The translations under genes and the position numbers were made by a program. 64,000 nucleotides of DNA from Kiritimatiellia bacterium (lineage in GTDB: Bacteria > Verrucomicrobiota > Kiritimatiellia > UBA8416 > JADHWI01). Positions 35,617 to 44,708 of this stretch are shown piece after piece. The stretch is taken from the NCBI GenBank assembly GCA_030744755.1, contig JASLPY010000004.1, positions 1 through 64,000 of the forward strand, in the 5' to 3' direction. Below the pieces are notes generated by a model. That model saw only the letters and a program-made list of their open reading frames with translations. It made no database searches and was not told the DNA's origin. The stretch's first letter is position 1; each line of letters opens with the position of its first letter.

Positions 35617-35892
35617 CTAGAAACCATAGATCCAGTAATGGGCGCAAATCCCTAAAGCCAGCCCCACCGTGCCCATGCCGATTAATAGCGGTGGTCTCTG
35701 GTTCACATTCGGGTAGATCACCCCGGTCAGTCCCACCAATGAGAACAAGGGTGCGCCCCATACAACGATCGGATAAAAACTCCCGCTGTCCATCCAGTAC
35801 AAGTGATTCAGTGCAAATACTGCGCACGCAACGAGAACACAGGTAAGCCACTGCTTCCTGGTGATTTCCGGTTGATCTCCGTTCGCGTTCAT
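35617..35892 (-). CDS. Small membrane protein of unknown function
   Basis: A 91-residue protein with three hydrophobic segments (about 16-31, 41-58 and 70-88) and a short hydrophilic N terminus (MNANGDQPEITRKQWL). No family recognised. GGAG lies 6 nt before ATG 35892. An in-frame extension to 36033 would translate through the palindromic repeat at 35961-36012 and is rejected as the start. It is on the same strand as tag but 160 bases upstream of it. Confidence 0.6.
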   Translation of the reverse strand: MNANGDQPEITRKQWLTCVLVACAVFALNHLYWMDSGSFYPIVVWGAPLFSLVGLTGVIYPNVNQRPPLLIGMGTVGLALGICAHYWIYGF

Positions 35893-35960
35893 TGCATTCT
35901 CCGAACCCCGAGTCATTTCGGTGAGATCTAAGTCGCCTGGTTGTGCCATTGCCCCTCTAC

Positions 35961-36012
35961 GGGAGGGACGCCGGCCTCGGCGTCCGCGGGCAGCGAGGCC
36001 GCTGCCCCTCCC
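35961..36012. repeat. Palindromic element with two AGGC-loop hairpins
   Basis: Outer arms GGGAGGG (35961-35967) and CCCTCCC (36006-36012) enclose two perfect hairpins, 35968-35983 (six-base arms ACGCCG/CGGCGT when read on the minus strand) and 35990-36005 (GCAGCG/CGCTGC), both with an AGGC loop. The whole can fold as a three-way junction. A related unit lies inside a gene at 61276-61300. Confidence 0.75.
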
Positions 36013-36080
36013 ATTGCACCCCATGGGGTACAATTCTCAATGCCCCGTACTGGGCGGGATTGCTCGTCGTCCCAGTCTGG

Positions 36081-36368
36081 CTACTCGTCTTCTTCGACCT
36101 CGAGTACCTTGCCTTCGGCTGTTACCTCGATCTCGTACGTCTTGCCATTGGCAGTACCTTCGAGTTCGTACAGGACCTGGCCGTCTTCTTCTTCCATTTC
36201 GGCCTCGGTCAGGACGATGCCTTTGACTGCGCCCTTGGCGGCATTGAGGGCCGCGGCAGGCACTGCAGACAGCTCGATCTCCTGCTCCTTCTCAAACAGG
36301 TCCTCGAAGGTCGCGCATCCTGCCAACGTCACGACGGTTATCATGAGAACTGCGGTGGACTTCTTCAT
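36081..36368 (-). CDS. Small lipoprotein with PepSY-like domain
   Basis: A 95-residue protein. The signal MKKSTAVLMITVVTLAGCAT ends in lipobox LAGC (Cys18), so it is a lipoprotein. The remainder resembles the PepSY-like (DUF2874-type) fold: a helix (VPAAALNAAKGAVKGIVLTE) followed by strands VLYELEGTANGKTYEIEVTA and KVLEVEEDE. Such domains are thought to bind or inhibit partners at the envelope; its role is not known. AAGGAGGTCAC is an almost ideal ribosome site, 4 nt before the ATG, suggesting strong expression. Unusually acidic. Confidence 0.8.
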   Translation of the reverse strand: MKKSTAVLMITVVTLAGCATFEDLFEKEQEIELSAVPAAALNAAKGAVKGIVLTEAEMEEEDGQVLYELEGTANGKTYEIEVTAEGKVLEVEEDE

Positions 36369-36645
36369 TCGTGACCTCCTTGGCTGCGTAGGTGCTCCGC
36401 CCCTCGCTTTCCCCTCCGGTTGCCAGAACTGTTGACGACCCTATTCAGCGGCAGTTTGCGCCAGAAGTGCCTGCCATTCAACACTTTTTCCATAAGTAGG
36501 GATCTGTGCCTTCTGATACGAAGTGGACTCGGATCGGATTGTCACTTGATTGTTGATTATGGACGGTTCTCTTTTGATTAAATGAACAATACTAGTAGAC
36601 TGGGCTTGATTCGAATACTGATAGTTCAGAGCAGGGAGCATTGAA
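36369..36645. other. Divergent intergenic region
   Basis: Lies between the PepSY-like and ThuA-like starts. It is AT-richer than its surroundings from about 36520 to 36630, fitting promoters for both genes, but no unambiguous pair of boxes could be chosen. Confidence 0.35.
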
Positions 36646-37653
36646 ATGAAACATCTGATTGTGGTTGCGTGCGTTATACTTGCCGGCATGACCTGCAAGG
36701 TCTCGGCAGAGGATCCCTGGGTGGTCTACGAGGGCGACGAGGGGCCCGGCAAGGGCCTGCAGGTCGTGCTGATCTCAGGTGACGAGGAATACCGCTCGGA
36801 AGAAGCCCTGCCCCAGCTGGGCAAGATTCTGTCTGCACGTCACGGCTTCAAATGTACGGTGCTATTTGCGATCGATCCCGGAACCGGCATGATTAATCCT
36901 GACAATGTTCGCAACATTCCGGGTCTCGAGGCCTTGCAGTCGGCGGACCTGATGGTGATAGCCACCCGTTTTCGCATACTTCCCGACGAGCAGATGAAGT
37001 ATGTCGCCGAGTACATCAATGCGGGCAAACCCGTTATCGGTATGCGGGCGGGAGTGGTTTCGTTTGCGAACAAGGGCGGTACATACGAGAGGTTCGGTTG
37101 GAAGAGTAAAACGTGGAAGGGCGGTTTCGGCCTGAAGGTTCTGGGTCAGACTTGGATGGGCCATCACGGCCGTCATGGCCGTGAGAGTACCCGCGGTGTC
37201 CTGGTGCCTGGTGCGGCCGGCGACCCGATCGTCCGCGGTTGTGAGGATGTCTGGGGCCCGACCGACGTTTACGTCTCGCGGCATCCCTGCCCCCCGGGCC
37301 GCAAGGTGCTGATGCTCGGGCAGGTGCTGGCAGGAATGAAACCGACTGACAAGCCGGTGGAGGGGCGCAAGAACAACCCCATGATGGCTATGGCCTGGAC
37401 AAGAACCTACGAAGGGGCCAATGGCAAGACTGGTCGTGTCTTTACGACCACGATGGGCGCAGCCACAGATTTTGAGAGCGAAGGCCTGCGGCGGCTGGTG
37501 GTTAATGCCGCCTACTGGTGTGTGGGTTTGGAAGCAGAGATCCCCGCGAAGTCAAATGTCGAGTTGGTCGGCGAGTACAAACCTCTGCCCTTCGGTTTCG
37601 GCAAATACAAGAAGGGGGTACGTCCCTCGGATCACGCCCTCGACAAGAAGTAG
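36646..37653 (+). CDS. Exported ThuA-like (trehalose-utilisation fold) protein
   Basis: A 335-residue protein with a signal peptide ending near VSAE. The core QVVLISGDEEYRSEEALPQL, LMVIATRFRILPDEQMKYVA and NAGKPVIGMRAG follow the ThuA / class I glutamine-amidotransferase-like fold, but the position of the nucleophile Cys is not obvious. RVFTTTMGAATDFESEG is the typical ThuA C-terminal motif. These proteins are common beside sugar oxidoreductases in PVC bacteria and probably bind or process a carbohydrate; no reaction is established. AGGGAG precedes the ATG. Confidence 0.82.
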   Translation: MKHLIVVACVILAGMTCKVSAEDPWVVYEGDEGPGKGLQVVLISGDEEYRSEEALPQLGKILSARHGFKCTVLFAIDPGTGMINPDNVRNIPGLEALQSADLMVIATRFRILPDEQMKYVAEYINAGKPVIGMRAGVVSFANKGGTYERFGWKSKTWKGGFGLKVLGQTWMGHHGRHGRESTRGVLVPGAAGDPIVRGCEDVWGPTDVYVSRHPCPPGRKVLMLGQVLAGMKPTDKPVEGRKNNPMMAMAWTRTYEGANGKTGRVFTTTMGAATDFESEGLRRLVVNAAYWCVGLEAEIPAKSNVELVGEYKPLPFGFGKYKKGVRPSDHALDKK

Positions 37654-37701
37654 AACACGCACTTCAGGTCAGGGGACGCGAAGCGGACAGACATCCCGGA
37701 G

Positions 37702-38949
37702 CTATTCTGCGGAAACGTTATAGGCGCCGAGTTTGTCGCCGTACCGGATGTATAATCTTCTACCGAACACTACCGGGTGGGCCCACGTTGGTCGCTTGCC
37801 CGGATCCTTGATCTTCAGATACCCCGTGGTAACAAACCCCTCATCCGTTGCTTTTGTCAGAACCATCTGTCCATTGTCTGCATAAAGATAGAACATCCCG
37901 TCGGCATAGGTGAGACAGCCGTTCTTGTACTTGTACGAAGACTTCACGGGAGCAGATTTGGAGACGCTTTTGCCCGACTTGAAATCTACGCACATCCACG
38001 GTGTCGACCTGTTGAAACTCTCTGCGTATCCGTAAAGCCTGCCGTCGACCAGGACGATGCCTCCCTGCTTGTTGTCGAGTTCCCGGTTGTGCCAATGTTG
38101 ACTTACTGAGCAACTGTCACCCGAGACGTTAAGCTTCAGCGAAGTTGTCCCTTTCTTTACGCAACCTGAGACAATCAGAAAGCCATCCTTGAAGATCGGG
38201 GTCGTGATATTTTCGTCAGCATAAACCTTGTGCGGATACCGCCACAGGAGCTTGCCGTCCGAGGCGCGAACACCGATTATGGACTCCGACATGGCCGTGA
38301 CTATCTGTTTCAGTCCCTTATGGTCGACCAGGATCGCCGATGCATAACCCGGTTTGTCGCCGGCCCCTGTGCATTTCCAGAGGAGCTTGCCGCTCTTCTT
38401 GTTGAACGCAACCATGCTGACTTTTTCGCCGCCCGGTGTGCATATGACCTTGTCGCCGGTAACGAGTGGTGATTCCGCAAGCCCCCACATAATATTGCGC
38501 CCCCCGAATGCTTGCATGATGTCAGTCGACCATACCACTTCCCCGTCATTGGGCTTGAGGCATACAAGGTTACCGATTCCACTGAGGTGATAAAGCAACT
38601 CGTCGTCGATCGTTGGCGTGGAGCGGGTTCCTGGATAGCTCTTTCCCCAGGCCTCGCCGTTGCCGTGGGTCCAGACCTTCTTCCCGTTCATATCGAGTGC
38701 CGTAATGACACAGCTGCCGTTGACACTTCCGGTCGTGTAGATGAGCTTGCCGACGATTGAAACTGTCGAGTACCCCTGTCCGATTCCGGTGACTTCCCAG
38801 ATGCGCTTCGGGCCGCCCTCGGGCCACTCCTTCAGCAGCCCGGTGTCGGTGGATTTGTTGTCGCGGTTTGGCCCGTGAAACTGGGGCCAGTCAGCGGCGG
38901 AGACATTCGCAACAGTGATTAGAAGCACCAGCGACATGGCGTATTTCAT
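37702..38949 (-). CDS. Exported PQQ-like beta-propeller protein (1)
   Basis: A 415-residue protein with signal peptide MKYAMSLVLLITVANVSA followed by ADWPQFHGPNRDN, the hallmark start of PVC PQQ-like proteins. Blades such as VITALDMNGKKVWTH, LVCLKPNDGEVVWSTD and VGVRASDGKLLWRY form an eight-bladed-type propeller. Catalytic residues of true quinoprotein dehydrogenases are not apparent, so it may be a scaffold or binding protein. It is 50% or so alike by eye with the protein at 57473-58690. The next gene upstream ends 15 bases before this one starts, so the two are likely one transcript. Confidence 0.88.
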   Translation of the reverse strand: MKYAMSLVLLITVANVSAADWPQFHGPNRDNKSTDTGLLKEWPEGGPKRIWEVTGIGQGYSTVSIVGKLIYTTGSVNGSCVITALDMNGKKVWTHGNGEAWGKSYPGTRSTPTIDDELLYHLSGIGNLVCLKPNDGEVVWSTDIMQAFGGRNIMWGLAESPLVTGDKVICTPGGEKVSMVAFNKKSGKLLWKCTGAGDKPGYASAILVDHKGLKQIVTAMSESIIGVRASDGKLLWRYPHKVYADENITTPIFKDGFLIVSGCVKKGTTSLKLNVSGDSCSVSQHWHNRELDNKQGGIVLVDGRLYGYAESFNRSTPWMCVDFKSGKSVSKSAPVKSSYKYKNGCLTYADGMFYLYADNGQMVLTKATDEGFVTTGYLKIKDPGKRPTWAHPVVFGRRLYIRYGDKLGAYNVSAE

Positions 38950-38964
38950 CGTAACACTCTCCTC

Positions 38965-40491
38965 TCAATCCTCAATCAGGGTAATATCCTCACCCGGTTT
39001 CTTGTAATCCTTTTTCGCAATATATGCCTTGGTTTCGTCCACCATCTGCTGTGTGATCTTGTAGTTGTACTTGCGGTAATCGTGTACCGTCATTTCACCT
39101 ACCCAGAGGAAGCCCCACTTGTCGAAGAAATCGGTCAGATCCAATTTGCCCACGTCGCAACAGATTTTTGCGAACTCAAACTGGTTCTTAATCGAATCGT
39201 CCCCACGACCCGCATCCGGACGGTTCCGCATCTCTTCCATAACGTCGGCATAGAAATCGGGGTTACCGTTCCGCGAGAAATAGAGATGGAGTTGCCAGAA
39301 GGGAACCAGGCGGTTGAATACATCCTTGTCGGCCAGAAATGATACCCTCGCCTCGATAGTGTTCTTGCGCGCCTTCTCATAGTTTCTCTGCCTCTTGATG
39401 CGGCTTTTGTTGCCCATCCTGGTAGTTGTATACATCGTGAAGATGTTGTTGCTCACTTCCGTCAGGCCGCCCCAGGTCATCTGCGGGTTCATTTGCAGCG
39501 CGTGCCCCACCTCGTGGCAGAAACCCCAGCATGGATCACCGACGATCACCACGCTGGGATCAGCGACCATGCGCATCGTGCCCTTGTTGCCCAGGTAGGC
39601 CACGCCATCACCATCGCGGAACATGTAGTAGTTGAAGTTCACACGTGCCAGGATGCGATTTCTGGGTACCTTCTTATACTTCACCAACCCCAGCAAAGTG
39701 TAATGATGATTAAGCATCGTGTCGTAGTTGTTAATCAGTTCCACGCCCTTGCCCCGGGTGTGAACATTGAACCATTCCACCGGGTAGGCGACCTGGATAT
39801 GCTTGCCGCGGGCATCCATGATGGGGCCCACTGCGTCATCCAACAGACGGTTCCAATCATCGTTGGAATGCACAGAAGCATCAAAAAAGCCATTCACTTT
39901 GCCCGTGGGAAAATGTACGCAGACCCTCGGCGCTTCTGCGGGCTCATCATCAAAATAGCTGACATAAGCGTTGCTGGCCTTCTCAACGTTAATGACGTTC
40001 AGCCCCGTCTTGAGTTTGATGGTTTGCTTTTTAAGACCCCACCCGTTGGGATCCTTCTCGGGTCTGATCCCTTCGGCAGGTTTGCGCATCCAGTCCGGAA
40101 TCAGCAGCGAAAGCTCTTTGCCCCCGGTATCGCCAACGAACACCACGTTCTCACCTGCGTCCAGGTAGATACCTGTGATGTTCTCGTAACGGCTGAAGCC
40201 ATTGCCCAGCTTCAACATCCTGTTCAGTGCTTTAGGCGAAGCGTATGCTTCGTAGCTGGCCGCCCGGTATGTCTTGTCATACGATGAACTCAGCATTCCG
40301 GTTGCCACCGTCTTGAGCAGATCGCTCTTAAAGTCTTTCAGGTGTTTCTTCTTCATGTCCTTCTTCAACCGGCTGCAACTGGCATCGGTAAAAAAGGTCA
40401 TGTCAGCCTTTATTGCCTCTATATCGATCTCGGCCAAAGATGCCGTCAGCGAACACAGGAAAACGGACAGGCATAGAACAATTCGCTTCAT
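38965..40491 (-). CDS. Exported M60-like zinc peptidase
   Basis: A 508-residue protein with signal peptide MKRIVLCLSVFLCSLTASLA. HEVGH at 326-330 and a Glu at 345 (GGLTEV) fit the M60 rule HExxH-(8-28)-E of enhancin and mucin-degrading peptidases. The upstream beta-rich region (YENITGIYLDAGENVVFVGD) is the domain usually found before the M60 core. It would cleave glycosylated proteins outside the cytoplasm. It is followed at 15 bases by the PQQ-like propeller gene, forming a probable two-gene transcript. Function inferred from motif and architecture. Confidence 0.85.
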   Translation of the reverse strand: MKRIVLCLSVFLCSLTASLAEIDIEAIKADMTFFTDASCSRLKKDMKKKHLKDFKSDLLKTVATGMLSSSYDKTYRAASYEAYASPKALNRMLKLGNGFSRYENITGIYLDAGENVVFVGDTGGKELSLLIPDWMRKPAEGIRPEKDPNGWGLKKQTIKLKTGLNVINVEKASNAYVSYFDDEPAEAPRVCVHFPTGKVNGFFDASVHSNDDWNRLLDDAVGPIMDARGKHIQVAYPVEWFNVHTRGKGVELINNYDTMLNHHYTLLGLVKYKKVPRNRILARVNFNYYMFRDGDGVAYLGNKGTMRMVADPSVVIVGDPCWGFCHEVGHALQMNPQMTWGGLTEVSNNIFTMYTTTRMGNKSRIKRQRNYEKARKNTIEARVSFLADKDVFNRLVPFWQLHLYFSRNGNPDFYADVMEEMRNRPDAGRGDDSIKNQFEFAKICCDVGKLDLTDFFDKWGFLWVGEMTVHDYRKYNYKITQQMVDETKAYIAKKDYKKPGEDITLIED

Positions 40492-40692
40492 GTCTTGGGA
40501 TATCCCTTCGTTGATCTGTTACTAATTCCCGTGATCGTAGCGGATTATGGACGGTAGAGCCATTCTGATATCGTCTGTTTGACCCTTAACAACTAATGGC
40601 GTTGACATGCGACCTCGGAAGTGAAGGAAACAGGTGCTTGCGCTTCGGATAACGGGATATATCCATGAAACCCGCAAAGTGTTCCAGGTTAG

Positions 40693-40721
40693 TTGTCAAC
40701 ATAAGCAATCCACCATATAGT
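40693..40721 (+). promoter_or_regulatory. Sigma70-like promoter placed for a leaderless transcript
   Basis: TTGTCA (40693-40698), a 17-nt spacer and TATAGT (40716-40721). The ATG of the next gene follows only 5 bases after the -10 box, and no ribosome site exists, so the transcript would start at or next to the AUG. If translation begins at the second Met (40739) a short leader would exist instead. Confidence 0.5.
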
Positions 40722-40726
40722 AAATC

Positions 40727-43700
40727 ATGACAACAGCGATGAAATCTATCCACAAACTCATTATACTATTAATAGTTGCTCTGCCCTGTACTGCTGTACC
40801 CGTCAGCAGGGCAGAATCAGAAACGACGTTTGACGAGACTAGCATCCTGCATCCCTCACGCCTGAAATGGGCGATTTATCCATACCTGCGGGGCGATGGC
40901 GACAGAAAACGCCTTTCCACCGCCAGGGAGATCCAATCCGAACTTCGGGAGTTAGAAGCAGAAATAAAGAAGGGCGGGCTTTCCGCCCGGCGAACAGCGG
41001 AAATAGAATCACGGCTTCAAGCAGCAGCAGACATTTTGTTCAATGTACCTCCAGTCAAACTGAACCCCTATGATTCACAGATAGATAAGAAACTCAGATT
41101 GCTCACGACAGGTGATATCGGACAAAGAACCCGCGCTGTGGAAGCACTCGGGTATCTAAGGGCATACCGCGCGACAGGCGCACTTACGAAACAGCTTAAA
41201 GACAAATCAGAAGCTGTCAGACGGGAAACAGTCCAGGCGCTGGCATGGATTGGCGGGCGAGACGAGGTACCTGCCCTGCTCAAATCGCTGAGCGACACTG
41301 ACTGGGTAGTTCGACAGGGGGCCTGTGCCGCGTTGCAGAATATTACAGGAATGGATTTCCCGTTTGACGCGCTCACTGACAGCAAATCCCAGCGAGAGCA
41401 GGCGAACACATGGCGAACATGGTGGAAATCTGTTCCCTTCGGCAGGATACCTGGTGCCCTCAGGAAGCTCGCCGCGTCATCGGACCTCAACGAACGGCTT
41501 CGAGCTGTCCGGGCACTGGGTTCACTCGGCGGCGAAGGGGCAACCGGGCTTGTGATCGGGATACTGCGCGAGTCGGAACCTGACAGAACAGATATTGACA
41601 ACCTTGTGAACGCGTTTGCCCCGGCGAAAAATCGCGATCAGACACCCTTTACAATAATGCAGGCTGGACTCCGGTCCCTGGGACGTCTTCGCGACCCGGA
41701 CGGGTTCACCGCCCTGCGAGAATACCTTCACAAAACACAATTTGCCCGCTACGCAGCTGACGGTCTTGGAGAGTATGGCGGCGAGACTTCTGCAAGTGTA
41801 CTACTGGACGTGATAAGCAAGTATGTTCCAGCCTCAGGCAGGCGGGGTCAATTTCAAAAGGCAAAGGATGATGTGGAATGGCCTAGCAATCCGCTCAGCA
41901 CCGCGTTTGCCGTATATTCCGCCCTGCTCAGACTCCCGGTCAAGGGAGAGAATCTCCTGCGCCTGTCAGAAACCGCGATTGGAGCAGCGAACCAGGTACG
42001 TAAACAGCATGATCGGGGTGTCTTCTACAAGCCGGAAGCCACCCGCGTTGTCGGCGCATATATCCTGGAAATGACAGGACAGAGAAAACTCTGCATGCGG
42101 GAAATATTCAGAGTTATTGGAGCTGAAAAAGAGCAGGACGAATCAATAACAGCACCTGACCAGGTTAAGAGCCTTGCCCGCACATACGCCGAGGAACTTC
42201 TTCCTGGATTCTGCGACATTAACGATACGCCAAACCTGCTGAAACTCCTGGATCATCCTTCAAACAGGGTCCGTATAATGGCATGCAAGGCCCTGATTTA
42301 CCTCAGGGCCACCGACGCTGCCACCCCAATAGCGAAAATGCTGGCCGCGTCAAAGTCCGAAGAAGATTTTGGTTTCACCCGTGACTTCATCCTCGATCCT
42401 CATCGCGACCCAACGGGGCGATGGAGAGAAACCTACACAAGGGCACTGGGAGCGCTAGGAGCAGAGAAGCAGGTCCCCCTCCTGGTGAGATTAATGAACG
42501 ACTCCCGCTCCGTTCTCGAAGTCCGCTACGCAGCGGCAAAGGCACTGGCGGACCTGGGGACAGAAGAGGCACTCGCGGCCCTGAAAAAGGCGGCTTCAAA
42601 CCATGACTTCCATAATGTCCGTCTGCTGGCAAGAGAATCACTGAACATTCACGGCATCGAACCAGGCATCTCGCCTGTCCAGCCAAAGACGGCCTCACCG
42701 GTGACATCAGAACCCCTTCCCAAACCGGGCCTTGGACCGGCAATCGTATTCATCAAGGGCAGCCACATCATGCCGGATTATTACCTGACGGATATCTGGC
42801 GCCAGACATACTGCCTGACTGATTCAGGAGGACCGGAGTACCGCGTAGGAGACAATCTCTTTGTTCTCAGCCCCCCTCAATCGAACAGCAAGCTCACGCC
42901 CCTGACAACATTTACGGACGGATGGGTGGCTAGCTGTGAAGTCTCATATGACGGAAAGAAGATCCTTTTCACGCGTCGCCTCGAGGACGTGCCCTGGTGG
43001 CAGGTCTTCGAGATAAATGCCGACGGAACAGACCTCAAGCAGCTTACATCAGGTCCCTATCACCACCTGAATCCTGCGTACTTGCCTGACGGCCGGATAG
43101 TCATGTCAACAACCAGGCTGGGCTTTCGCGACGAGTATCACGGGCAGCAATGTTCAGCTCTCGCGGTAATGAACAATGACGGATCGGACCTCCACCTGAT
43201 AGCCGCGAACGCGGGACGAGACTGCGAACCCACTGTTATTCCCGACGGTCGAATTCTCTTCAACCGTCTCGACGTGTTCTACAACATGACAAAAGCCGAG
43301 ATGAGTATCCAGTGCGTCTTTCCTGATGGAACAGGAAACGTGACTCTTTACGGCCCTGAACGCCGTGAATTCTGGTCGAAGAAATTCGGACCTAAGACAG
43401 AAAACTGGTATGAACACCCGTTCAGCTGGATGCATGACCGGCACCGCGTGGTCACCATCACTCAGCCCCAGCCTCTCGGGTACAGTGGCGAAATTGTCAG
43501 CTGCAGCGGCCTGGGCCTTATAGCTTTCAAAGGCCGCTTCTCGGAACGCTTCCTTCATGGCACCGACATGGCGCTTACAACACCCTTCCCTATAGATGAC
43601 CACCGCTTTCTCTGTGCGGCAAGCAAGCGCATATCACCTTATGGCGACCCGAAAAAGAAATGGTATGATTCCCGTCTTCGCCCGAATGACCCGGAAGTAA

Positions 43701-44488
43701 TTGAACGCATCGATATGCTCAACCCCGACAAGATGCTCGACAGGAGACTGCAGAGGTATTCACCGGAACTACTTAAGGAACTTGAGGCAGACCTCGGCAT
43801 ACATGTGTTCGACGCGAAAACGGGTGAGTTCGAGCTCATTTACAACGATCCTGCGACAGCAGACTTTGAAGCCAGACCCCTCACTCCCCGCCCGCGCCCG
43901 CCGGTCCACGAGGACAAGGTCAAACGCGGAGCCTACACGGGAAGGATCTTCTGCCAATCGGTCTTCATCTCACGCCAGGAACGGGTTGCTCCACGGGCTA
44001 AATGGATCCGGATAATTGAGGGCCAGCCGCTTCTGCACAAGTACGAGCGCAACGCCGATGGAAAACCTTTTTCATCACACAACTTCGATCCCGAGCTTCG
44101 TAACCACCAGGGAACACTCGCCCGCGTACTTGGAACTGTTCCGCTCGCCGCGGACGGGTCATTCTTCGCGGAAATCCCTGCCGACCGCCTTATCCAGTGC
44201 CAGGCACTCGACGCCGACCGGCAGGTCGTGGGAAACCAGATCCAGTGGATATATGTCAGGCCCGGCGAAACCCGTGGCTGTATAGGCTGTCATAACAATC
44301 CCGAGGTTGCTCCAAGGCAGGACGCTCGACCGCAGGCAACACAGGAAGAACCCGTACGCCTTCTTCCTACCGGTCACGAATTTGAATACGAAGCGCGGCC
44401 CTGGCGGCGTAATGATCCAATAGTGCTCGATTCCATTGAAGAGCGTCTGCGGACCGTGCTCGCACTCGAAATTCTGGGCAGGCAGTAA
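40727..44488 (+). CDS. HEAT-repeat protein fused to HzsA-like propeller with one haem site (3)
   Basis: A 1253-residue exported protein. After the signal (HKLIILLIVALPCTAVPVSRA) come HEAT repeats to about residue 650 (RAVEALGYLRAYRATGALTK, AAKALADLGTEEALAALKKA). A TolB-like propeller with DGWVASCEVSYDGKKILFTR and GRIVMSTTRLGFRDEYH follows, then an HzsA-type mid domain ending in a single CIGCH (1185-1189). The protein stops about 65 residues later, so the second haem module of the two paralogues is missing. It may pass electrons to another cytochrome. No Shine-Dalgarno is seen; see the promoter entry. Confidence 0.82.
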   Translation: MTTAMKSIHKLIILLIVALPCTAVPVSRAESETTFDETSILHPSRLKWAIYPYLRGDGDRKRLSTAREIQSELRELEAEIKKGGLSARRTAEIESRLQAAADILFNVPPVKLNPYDSQIDKKLRLLTTGDIGQRTRAVEALGYLRAYRATGALTKQLKDKSEAVRRETVQALAWIGGRDEVPALLKSLSDTDWVVRQGACAALQNITGMDFPFDALTDSKSQREQANTWRTWWKSVPFGRIPGALRKLAASSDLNERLRAVRALGSLGGEGATGLVIGILRESEPDRTDIDNLVNAFAPAKNRDQTPFTIMQAGLRSLGRLRDPDGFTALREYLHKTQFARYAADGLGEYGGETSASVLLDVISKYVPASGRRGQFQKAKDDVEWPSNPLSTAFAVYSALLRLPVKGENLLRLSETAIGAANQVRKQHDRGVFYKPEATRVVGAYILEMTGQRKLCMREIFRVIGAEKEQDESITAPDQVKSLARTYAEELLPGFCDINDTPNLLKLLDHPSNRVRIMACKALIYLRATDAATPIAKMLAASKSEEDFGFTRDFILDPHRDPTGRWRETYTRALGALGAEKQVPLLVRLMNDSRSVLEVRYAAAKALADLGTEEALAALKKAASNHDFHNVRLLARESLNIHGIEPGISPVQPKTASPVTSEPLPKPGLGPAIVFIKGSHIMPDYYLTDIWRQTYCLTDSGGPEYRVGDNLFVLSPPQSNSKLTPLTTFTDGWVASCEVSYDGKKILFTRRLEDVPWWQVFEINADGTDLKQLTSGPYHHLNPAYLPDGRIVMSTTRLGFRDEYHGQQCSALAVMNNDGSDLHLIAANAGRDCEPTVIPDGRILFNRLDVFYNMTKAEMSIQCVFPDGTGNVTLYGPERREFWSKKFGPKTENWYEHPFSWMHDRHRVVTITQPQPLGYSGEIVSCSGLGLIAFKGRFSERFLHGTDMALTTPFPIDDHRFLCAASKRISPYGDPKKKWYDSRLRPNDPEVIERIDMLNPDKMLDRRLQRYSPELLKELEADLGIHVFDAKTGEFELIYNDPATADFEARPLTPRPRPPVHEDKVKRGAYTGRIFCQSVFISRQERVAPRAKWIRIIEGQPLLHKYERNADGKPFSSHNFDPELRNHQGTLARVLGTVPLAADGSFFAEIPADRLIQCQALDADRQVVGNQIQWIYVRPGETRGCIGCHNNPEVAPRQDARPQATQEEPVRLLPTGHEFEYEARPWRRNDPIVLDSIEERLRTVLALEILGRQ

Positions 44489-44708
44489 CGCCCATCACCA
44501 TTGGCCTTGATATAACTACTTCTGTCACAATCGTCTCTACACCAACTCGTGTGTTCCAGTTCAGATAACAATACTCATTTCAGGGTGCAGATCGCCGAAG
44601 CTCAGTAGTGGCAGTGGAACGTTATGTTGCAGTACCTGCCGAAAAGAGACGTTGTCGCATATTTCGGGGGAAGTTGGTATTGTCCCGTCTTTCCATTGGG
44701 AGATCTTG

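Noticed and set aside
35893-36033. Upstream extension of the small membrane protein
   Set aside because: It would translate through the palindromic repeat (Arg/Gly-rich), and the ATG at 35892 has its own ribosome site.
43154-43603. Minus-strand frame inside the HEAT-HzsA gene
   Set aside because: It lies fully opposite a propeller domain with clear motifs and shows no family of its own.
8631-44488. Anammox-type hydrazine synthase
   Set aside because: The three HzsA-like proteins lack the HzsB/HzsC partners and have other fused domains. The mid domain is widespread outside anammox bacteria.
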